A DNA stretch of 64,000 nucleotides, taken from contig NC_017033.1 of assembly GCF_000242255.2 (NCBI RefSeq), positions 1,240,001-1,304,000 on the forward strand. The letters run 5' to 3'. Below the pieces are notes generated by a model that saw only the letters and a list, made by a program, of their open reading frames with translations, searched no databases and had not been told where the DNA came from. Of this stretch, positions 57,835 through 64,000 are shown piece after piece; positions within the stretch are counted from its first letter, which is position 1; every line of letters begins with the position of its first letter. Source of the stretch: Frateuria aurantia DSM 6220. GTDB lineage: Bacteria > Pseudomonadota > Gammaproteobacteria > Xanthomonadales > Rhodanobacteraceae. The translations under genes were made by a program, and so were the position numbers.

Positions 57835-60800
57835 GTGAACAAGATATACAGCAAGGTCTGGAATGCGGCTCTCGGGCAACTGGTGGTGGCTTCCGAGCTG
57901 GCGCGTCTTGGTGGCGGACCATGCTCAAAAGGCAGTGGTTGTGCGGATCGTCGATCACGACTTTCGATAGCCCTCACAGGCGCCTTGCTGGCGGCCTTCG
58001 GGGCGATGGATGGACCCGATGCATGGGCCGCCCAGTCATATGTGGGAGGCATTTTTACTTCCATCGGTTATGGATTGGGTACATCTACTCCCAATTGCTC
58101 GGACACTGTCTATCAAACATATGGGCAGAATGGTTATGGACTTGGTAGCAGTGGATCAAGCCAAGATGGGTCCAACAATACCTCCCTTAAATATTACGGC
58201 GCAGATGTCATATGCGGAACGTCGGATGTGTCGACTCAGACCAATCGCATTCTTGCTTACGCCAATGATTCGACCAGCAATGCCACCAATCTTTCCGTTG
58301 GTGGCACGCTGTATGTCAATACGGCAGCAAATTTGCAGAATGCTACCATCAACAATCTGACGGTCACCGGCGCATTCGATTTGCCCTATTTTGTGGCCAA
58401 TACGAGCCTGTCCACCGCCACGGCGACGGGTGAAAACGCCATCGGCATCGGATTTGGTGGTACGGCGGCCACGGCAGACAGTTCGGTAGCCATCGGCAAC
58501 AATGCCGTGGCCGACGTGGCCAACAGTGTCGCGCTGGGATCGAATACAGCGACCCGGGCAGGCACGGATGTCAGCAGTGCCACCGTAGATGGAGTGACTT
58601 ACAGCGGTTTTGCCGGTACGTCCGCGGCCAGCGCCGGAGTGGTGAGCGTGGGTTCGGTCGGTGCGGAGCGGCAGATCCAGAATGTAGCGGCCGGCGAGAT
58701 TTCGGCCACGTCTACTGACGCGGTCAATGGCTCAGAACTCTATTCCGGTCTGAGCACGACCAGCGGACTGGTCAGTTCACTTTCAAGTTCGACGTCGACC
58801 GGTTTTGGTTCCTTGAGTACGGGGATCGGCTCGGTATCGACGGGACTGAGCACGACCAGTGGCAACCTGGCTACACTTTCGACCTCGACATCAAGCGGCG
58901 TGGCATCTCTGTCCAGTGGACTGGTCACGACCAACAGCAATGTCGATTCGCTTTCGACCTCGACGGCCGCCGGATTGAGTACGGCGACTCTGGGCATCGG
59001 CTCGCTGTCGACCGGCTTGACGGTCACCAACAGCAACTTGACTTCCTTGTCAGTATCCACGTCCGATGGCCTGGGGTCGCTCTCTACCGGACTGGATGTA
59101 GCCGACAGTCACCTGAACTCTCTGTCGACCTCGACGGCCAGCGGGCTGGGTTCGCTTTCCACCGGTCTTGAAACCACCAATGATCAAGTCGTTCAATTGT
59201 CCAGCTCGACCTCGACGGGTCTCAGTACCGCGACGGAGGATATCGGATCGCTTTCGACGGGGCTGACTGCCACCAATACCACGGTGAGCAACCTGTCGAC
59301 CTCGACCTCGACAGGTCTGAGTACGGCGACCGTCGGGATACACTCCTTGTCCAGTGGCCTGAGTACCACCAATGATGATGTGGCACTGCTTTCGACCTCG
59401 ACCTCGGCGGGTATCAGTACGGCCAGTTCCGGCATCAGTGCACTGTCGACGGGCCTGACGGCGACCAACAGCAATGTGTCGGCGCTTTCCACTTCGACGG
59501 CGGCAGGTCTTGGTTCGCTGTCCACGGGGCTGGGTGATACCAATGACGATATAGCGTTGCTGTCGACCTCGACCTCGACGGGGCTGAGCACCGCGGATGA
59601 ACATATCGGCTCGCTTTCTTCCGGCCTGTCGGTGACCAACAGCAATGTTTCGGCCTTGTCGACTTCCACTTCCACCGGGCAAGGTTCGCTGTCCACCGGT
59701 CTCAGCAGCACCAACAGTTATGTGGCGGCACTTTCGTCTTCCACCTCGTCTGGCTTGAGCTCGGCCACTTCGGGTATTGGCTCCCTGTCCACGGGGCTGA
59801 GCAGTTCCGAGACACGGCTGACGGAATTGTCGGCGTCGACCTCGACCGGGCTCAGCACGACGGCGACCGGCATTCATTCGTTGTCTACAGGTCTGACAAC
59901 CATCAGCGGCAATGTCGCCACGCTTTCGACCTCGACCTCGACAGGTCTGAGTACGGTCACGGACAGTGTGCATACGCTTTCAACGGGCCTGGATGCCACC
60001 AACAATCATCTGGACAACCTGTCGGTATCCAGCTCCACCGGGCTCAGTACGGCGACGGTACGCGTCGATTCCTTGTCCACGGGGCTGGAATCAACCAACA
60101 GCCAGATGTCGACCCTGTCTTCTTCGACTTCTACGGGGCTGGGGGGCCTGTCTTCCGGTCTGGAGTCGACCAACAGCAATGTGACGGCGCTGTCATCATC
60201 CACATCCAGCGGTCTGAGCACGGCGAGCTTCGGCATCGGCTCACTTTCGACGGGGCTGAGCACAACGGACAGCAATGTGGCGGCGCTGTCCTCATCGACA
60301 TCCAGCAGTCTGAGCGCGACAACCTCAGGGGTCAATTCTTTGTCCACGGGTTTGAGCTCGACCAACAGCAATGTGGCGAGCCTCTCGACTTCTACGGCCA
60401 ACGGCATGGGGTCGCTCTCTACCGGTCTGGCATCGACCAACAGCCATCTCGACAATCTGTCGGTTTCGACTTCCACCGGTCTGAGCAGTGCGATGGCCGG
60501 CGTGGGCTCGTTGTCCAGCGGTTTGGCGACAACCAACAGCAATATGACGTCCTTGTCGTCATCGACGTCGAGCGGACTCAGCACAGCTGCGGCAGGTGTT
60601 CAGTCCTTGTCTACAGGGCTGAGCTCGACCAGTAGCCAGCTGACCGGGCTTTCAAGTTCAACCTCCACGGGACTGGCTACTCTTTCCAGTGGATTGACGA
60701 CGACGAACAGCCATGTGGCGGCTTTGTCCTCTTCAACTTCCAGCAGTCTGGGTGCTCTTTCGACAGGCTTGAGCACGACCAATGACAATATCGCCGCAGT

Positions 60801-62775
60801 TTCCAGTTCGACCTCGGCGGGATTGAGTACGGTGACTACCGGCGTCCACTCGCTGTCCGCCGGTTTGAGTTCAACATCCAGTACCGTTGCGGCCTTGTCG
60901 ACCTCGACCTCGACCGGTTTGGGTTCGTTGTCGACGGGACTGACAACGACCAACAGCAATATGGCAACTTTGTCGACCTCGACCTCGGCAGCCCTCAGCA
61001 CAGCCAGTGAAGGTATTGGGTCACTATCTACCGGACTGACAGCTACCAACAGCAATGTGGAGGCTTTGTCAGTATCCGCATCGACGGGCGTGGGATCGCT
61101 TTCCACGGGCCTGGCCACCACCAGCAGCAATCTGGCGACGCTGTCCTCGTCCACATCGTCAGGCGTGCGCTCTCTCAGTACCGGCATCGGCTCCTTGTCT
61201 ACCGGGCTGACAGCCACCAACAGCAATGTCGAGGCGCTTTCGGCAGCGACTTCCAGCGGTGTCATGGCGCTGTCCACCGGTCTGGTTTCAACCAACAGCA
61301 ATATCGCGACCTTGTCGAGCTCGACTTCAGCGGGTCTGAGTACGGCCAATACCGGGATCGGTTCACTGTCCACCAGCATCGAATCGGTGCACGCCACTAC
61401 CAATTCGCTGTCCACCGGTCTTGAAATCACCAACAGCACGATTGCGCAGAATTCGACTGCGACGGCGGCCAGCCTCAGTACCATGGGAACCAGCTTGAGC
61501 ACGACCAGCAGCCAGCTGACGACCTTGTCGGTATCTACCTCCAGCGGATTGGGTTCCTTGTCCACCGGACTGAAGACCACCGGTCAGAATCTGGCCAGCC
61601 TGTCCGGCTCGACCTCGACGGGTGTTTCTTCGCTGTCATCAGGTCTGGCCTCGACCAATGGACATGTGACGTCGCTTTCCACGGCCTTGAGCACGACCAC
61701 CGGAAATCTTCAGGCGTTGTCTACTTCCACGTCGAGTTCGGTCGCGGCGCTTTCCAGCGGGGTGAGCGGAATCGGCAGCAATGTGCTGGCGCTGTCGACG
61801 TCCACTTCCGGAAGCGTGGCCTCGCTTTCCAGTGGTCTGAGCACCACTCACAGCGGTCTGACTGCGCTGTCGACGTCAACGGCGGTAAGTGTGGCCTCAT
61901 TGTCGACGGCTTTTGCACCCATTGTCGATGCCAGCGAGGAGGCGGCCAAGAGTGAAAGCAGTATTGGCGTCACCAAGGAGGGCGGGAGTAATCAAGACGG
62001 TACCAGTCAGACTTACGGCACGGGAGGCACTGCTCGTGCATCATCATTGTCGACGGTGATCGTTGCCAGTTGCAGCAAGGCATCGGGTATCGACAGCACG
62101 GCGGCAGGCTTGTGCTCCCAGGCGAAGGGGACGGGAGCGACCTCCTACGGTTCCAACGCCCAGGCGACAGCCGAGGATACAACGGCGGTGGGCAACCGCG
62201 CCGTGGCCAGTCAGGTCGGGTCAGTCGCCATCGGCCAGAATGCGCAGGCAACAGGTGATCCGACCGTCGCGGTAGGGCAGAGTGCAGTGGCCTCCGGCAA
62301 CAATGCCGTGGCACTCGGGGCCGGAGCGCAGGCGACTGGCAGCAATTCGGTGGCCCTGGGGGCCGGTTCGGTCGCCAGTCGAGCCGACAGTGTTTCGGTA
62401 GGGTCACCTGGCAATGAACGGGTGATCACCAATGTGGCTCCGGGCACGAACTGGAGCGATGCCGCCAACGTCGGCCAGTTGAATCAGGTTGCCGGTCAGA
62501 TCGGCAGCATCGGCGAACAGGTGGTCAATCTTTCGCGTGCGGCTTATTCAGGTATCGCGATGAGTGCCGCACTGGCCGGGCTTCCTCAGGTTGAAGAAGG
62601 CAAGACCTTCGGTATCGGTGCGGGTCTGGGCAATTATGCCGGCTACACCTCTCTGGCGGTCGGCGCCAGTGCCCGTTTTGGTGATGATACGATAGTGAAA
62701 ATGGGCTTGAGCACCAGTCCTGGGCCGGGCGATGGCCATGTGCTGTTCAATATGGGGGTGGGCTATTCCTGGTAA
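57835..62775 (+). CDS. trimeric autotransporter adhesin (YadA-like, type Vc) with modular Ser/Thr-rich stalk
   Basis: A 1646-residue adhesin. Residues 1-23 form an extended signal peptide region (MNKIYSKVWNAALGQLVV), cleavage being near AWA-AQ at residue 65. A passenger region with YadA head repeats (NAIGIGFGG, SSVAIGNNAV, NSVALGSN) occupies about 200-245, then a neck ending STDAVNGSELY. The stalk (residues 306-1359) has 37 Ser/Thr-rich coiled-coil modules. A second head with SVAIGQNAQATG-type repeats (about 1400-1530), a neck and a C-terminal YadA anchor of about 100 residues ending YSW follow. GTG 57835 has an AGGGG ribosome site. GC is lower than in the core genes. The protein presumably acts in adhesion or biofilm; the ligand is unknown. 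Confidence 0.93.
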   Translation: MNKIYSKVWNAALGQLVVASELARLGGGPCSKGSGCADRRSRLSIALTGALLAAFGAMDGPDAWAAQSYVGGIFTSIGYGLGTSTPNCSDTVYQTYGQNGYGLGSSGSSQDGSNNTSLKYYGADVICGTSDVSTQTNRILAYANDSTSNATNLSVGGTLYVNTAANLQNATINNLTVTGAFDLPYFVANTSLSTATATGENAIGIGFGGTAATADSSVAIGNNAVADVANSVALGSNTATRAGTDVSSATVDGVTYSGFAGTSAASAGVVSVGSVGAERQIQNVAAGEISATSTDAVNGSELYSGLSTTSGLVSSLSSSTSTGFGSLSTGIGSVSTGLSTTSGNLATLSTSTSSGVASLSSGLVTTNSNVDSLSTSTAAGLSTATLGIGSLSTGLTVTNSNLTSLSVSTSDGLGSLSTGLDVADSHLNSLSTSTASGLGSLSTGLETTNDQVVQLSSSTSTGLSTATEDIGSLSTGLTATNTTVSNLSTSTSTGLSTATVGIHSLSSGLSTTNDDVALLSTSTSAGISTASSGISALSTGLTATNSNVSALSTSTAAGLGSLSTGLGDTNDDIALLSTSTSTGLSTADEHIGSLSSGLSVTNSNVSALSTSTSTGQGSLSTGLSSTNSYVAALSSSTSSGLSSATSGIGSLSTGLSSSETRLTELSASTSTGLSTTATGIHSLSTGLTTISGNVATLSTSTSTGLSTVTDSVHTLSTGLDATNNHLDNLSVSSSTGLSTATVRVDSLSTGLESTNSQMSTLSSSTSTGLGGLSSGLESTNSNVTALSSSTSSGLSTASFGIGSLSTGLSTTDSNVAALSSSTSSSLSATTSGVNSLSTGLSSTNSNVASLSTSTANGMGSLSTGLASTNSHLDNLSVSTSTGLSSAMAGVGSLSSGLATTNSNMTSLSSSTSSGLSTAAAGVQSLSTGLSSTSSQLTGLSSSTSTGLATLSSGLTTTNSHVAALSSSTSSSLGALSTGLSTTNDNIAAVSSSTSAGLSTVTTGVHSLSAGLSSTSSTVAALSTSTSTGLGSLSTGLTTTNSNMATLSTSTSAALSTASEGIGSLSTGLTATNSNVEALSVSASTGVGSLSTGLATTSSNLATLSSSTSSGVRSLSTGIGSLSTGLTATNSNVEALSAATSSGVMALSTGLVSTNSNIATLSSSTSAGLSTANTGIGSLSTSIESVHATTNSLSTGLEITNSTIAQNSTATAASLSTMGTSLSTTSSQLTTLSVSTSSGLGSLSTGLKTTGQNLASLSGSTSTGVSSLSSGLASTNGHVTSLSTALSTTTGNLQALSTSTSSSVAALSSGVSGIGSNVLALSTSTSGSVASLSSGLSTTHSGLTALSTSTAVSVASLSTAFAPIVDASEEAAKSESSIGVTKEGGSNQDGTSQTYGTGGTARASSLSTVIVASCSKASGIDSTAAGLCSQAKGTGATSYGSNAQATAEDTTAVGNRAVASQVGSVAIGQNAQATGDPTVAVGQSAVASGNNAVALGAGAQATGSNSVALGAGSVASRADSVSVGSPGNERVITNVAPGTNWSDAANVGQLNQVAGQIGSIGEQVVNLSRAAYSGIAMSAALAGLPQVEEGKTFGIGAGLGNYAGYTSLAVGASARFGDDTIVKMGLSTSPGPGDGHVLFNMGVGYSW
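58750..61911 (+). repeat. 37-module coding repeat of the adhesin stalk
   Basis: The stalk divides exactly into modules that mostly start with L and end in STG or SSG: eighteen of 25 residues, seventeen of 32, one of 46 and one of 14 (1054 residues in all). A typical 25-mer has core residues at 1, 4, 8, 11, 15, 19 and 22. That is heptad, hendecad, heptad. The 32-mer adds one heptad. Ser and Thr make up roughly half of the residues. DNA copies are diverged, so this is not a recent microsatellite. Confidence 0.92.
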
Positions 62776-62865
62776 GGCGCAACGCAAGCAAAGGTGCTGG
62801 TATGTATTCCCATGGATGCGTACTTGCGGGCCGGCGGGCTCGGCACATTCAGTAGGAGGCGGTCC

Positions 62866-64000
62866 GTGCTGAGCGGCCACGGTACTTCCTCCGGTCTGCG
62901 AGTCGGCATCACCATCGGTCTGGCCAGTGAGAGTGAGACGCTCTGGAACAACGGCATCAAGCAGAACGCGATTTTTCTTGCCGAGACTTTGCGCCATTGT
63001 CCGAATGTGTCCAGTGTCGTGCTGGTCAATACGACCTCGGTACGGATCAGCAAGGCGCTGCCATGGGATCTGGATCGCTGGCCGGTGATTGCTCTTGCCG
63101 AGGCCAAGGATGGGCTGGATGTACTGATCGAGCTGGGTGGTCAGGTCGATGCCGACATGACTCGTCATCTCAAAAGCCGGAATGCCCGGCTGGTATCGTA
63201 TTGCTGTGGCTTTGAATATGTCCATGCCATGCAGTCGGTGATTTTTGGCCGTCCAATGTGGGGCGACAAGCTCTTCGTCAATCAACACTATGACGCAATA
63301 TGGATGGTGCCTCAGGTAGCCGCCGGCAGTCAGCATTATTTTCAGACCTTGCGACGGCGACCGGCCCGGACGATACCTTTCGTCTGGTCACCGGTGCTGC
63401 TGGAGCAGCGCGCGGCAGATCTCTCCGTTGACCCCGTCCATGTCCCCCATGCCGGGCCACAGCGCTTGACTGTCATGGAGCCGAATATCGATGTCGTCAA
63501 GTTCTGCCTTTATCCGATTTTGATTGCCGAGGAAGCCTACCGCAACGATCCCGAAAGCATCGCTTTCCTGCATGTGACCAATGCAGAGCATTTGGCCACC
63601 CGCAGCCCGGAATTCATTTCGCTGATGGGGCATCTGGATCTGGTGCGCAACCACAAGGCCTCTTTCGTGGGGCGTTACGATACCGCTCGATTCTTGGCCG
63701 AGTTCACCGATATCGTGATTTCCCATCAATGGGACAATCCGCTCAACTACTTCTATTTCGACGTCTGCTGGCTGGGCTACCCCTTGCTTCACAATGCGGA
63801 TCTTTGCAGGGACCTGGGCTATTACTACCCAGGCAACGACGTGCAGTCTGCCGCCGCCATGTTGCGGCGAATCATTGTTGCGCAAGAGGATTTTGACGCC
63901 GCGGCCTACCGTCAAACCCAGCGCTCGGCCATCGCGCGTTTCCTCCCGGAAAATCGGCATGTGGTCGAGACCTATACCGAATTGCTGGCCAGTCTGATGG
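62866..64000 (+). CDS. DUF2827-family, glycosyltransferase-like protein (runs off window edge)
   Basis: The frame from GTG 62866 stays open to the window end (378 codons visible). An AGGAGG ribosome site lies 7 nt upstream. It reads LRVGITIGLASESETLWNNG, then LNYFYFDVCWLGYPLLHNA and DLGYYYPGNDV near the visible end, which is how DUF2827 proteins look. Two Rossmann-like halves and the final sugar-nucleotide-region pattern suggest a GT-B glycosyltransferase fold, but activity is unproven. It starts about 90 bases after the adhesin stop, in the same direction, probably as one unit. DUF2827 genes are known next to such adhesins in Burkholderia-type genomes; modification of the adhesin is an inference. 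Confidence 0.75.
   Translation, partial: MLSGHGTSSGLRVGITIGLASESETLWNNGIKQNAIFLAETLRHCPNVSSVVLVNTTSVRISKALPWDLDRWPVIALAEAKDGLDVLIELGGQVDADMTRHLKSRNARLVSYCCGFEYVHAMQSVIFGRPMWGDKLFVNQHYDAIWMVPQVAAGSQHYFQTLRRRPARTIPFVWSPVLLEQRAADLSVDPVHVPHAGPQRLTVMEPNIDVVKFCLYPILIAEEAYRNDPESIAFLHVTNAEHLATRSPEFISLMGHLDLVRNHKASFVGRYDTARFLAEFTDIVISHQWDNPLNYFYFDVCWLGYPLLHNADLCRDLGYYYPGNDVQSAAAMLRRIIVAQEDFDAAAYRQTQRSAIARFLPENRHVVETYTELLASLM

Noticed and set aside
59050-61580. long minus-strand frames in the adhesin
   Set aside because: They arise from the repetitive Ser/Thr codons of the adhesin stalk read backwards.
58750-61911. possible CRISPR-like or satellite repeat
   Set aside because: The repeats are diverged, stay in the coding frame and parse into protein modules; there are no constant repeats with unique spacers.

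Overview
The window is chromosomal DNA of a high-GC gammaproteobacterium. The gene orders pilB-pilC-pilD-coaE, serC-pheA-aroA-kdsB, miaA-hfq-hflX and nudJ-mnmA-hflD, with two OmpA-family porins and class-II-like EPSP synthase motifs, fit the Xanthomonadales/Lysobacterales, most likely a Rhodanobacteraceae member (Frateuria/Dyella/Rhodanobacter type). This placement is inferred from gene content; no rRNA gene is present to confirm it. I saw no tRNA gene, insertion sequence, CRISPR array or prophage.

Layout. 1-2.6 kb: a LysR regulator (cut by the window edge) diverging from an MDR oxidoreductase-MFS efflux pair. 2.7-9.9 kb: BipA/TypA GTPase, a sulfotransferase-like protein, cyclophilin, YidB, a GlsB/YeaQ-type membrane protein, malate dehydrogenase and a PRISE-type SDR. 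10-16.8 kb: LysR regulator, alginate-lyase-like secreted protein, a tandem pair of almost identical OmpA-family genes, then a yybP-ykoY manganese riboswitch controlling a TerC-family gene that overlaps a pseudouridine synthase. 16.9-23 kb: threonine degradation genes kbl and tdh flanking a giant DUF748/AsmA-like protein. 23.1-26.9 kb: miaA, hfq, hflX and a Nudix-ThiE fusion. 26.9-31.5 kb: type IV pilus genes pilB, pilC and pilD followed by coaE. 31.8-36.5 kb: two DEAD-box RNA helicases around an SDR and a RimJ-like acetyltransferase. 36.7-40 kb: MFS carboxylate transporter, SlyD, NlpC/P60 lipoprotein and a small exported protein with a natural six-histidine run. 40-46.8 kb: hflD, mnmA, nudJ, clpS, clpA, infA, a PHA-system-like protein and a tail-anchored FHA protein. 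47-51.5 kb: serC, pheA, aroA, kdsB. 51.5-55.8 kb: LysR, glutathione-dependent formaldehyde dehydrogenase and gene-poor DNA. 55.8-64 kb: a more AT-rich accessory region with an AraC-type regulator, a 1646-residue trimeric autotransporter adhesin and a DUF2827 (glycosyltransferase-like) gene that runs off the end.

The most interesting part is the last 8 kb. The adhesin stalk is made of 37 Ser/Thr-rich modules of 25 or 32 residues (one of 46, one of 14), so lengths differ by whole heptads, and each full module holds one hendecad. The adjacent DUF2827 gene is a candidate modifier of this stalk. The AraC gene and the adhesin gene are both preceded by paired T(G/A)TCGC boxes exactly 21 bp apart, which suggests one regulon. 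Core-genome observations worth a look are the OmpA duplication, the Mn2+ riboswitch and the hexahistidine protein.
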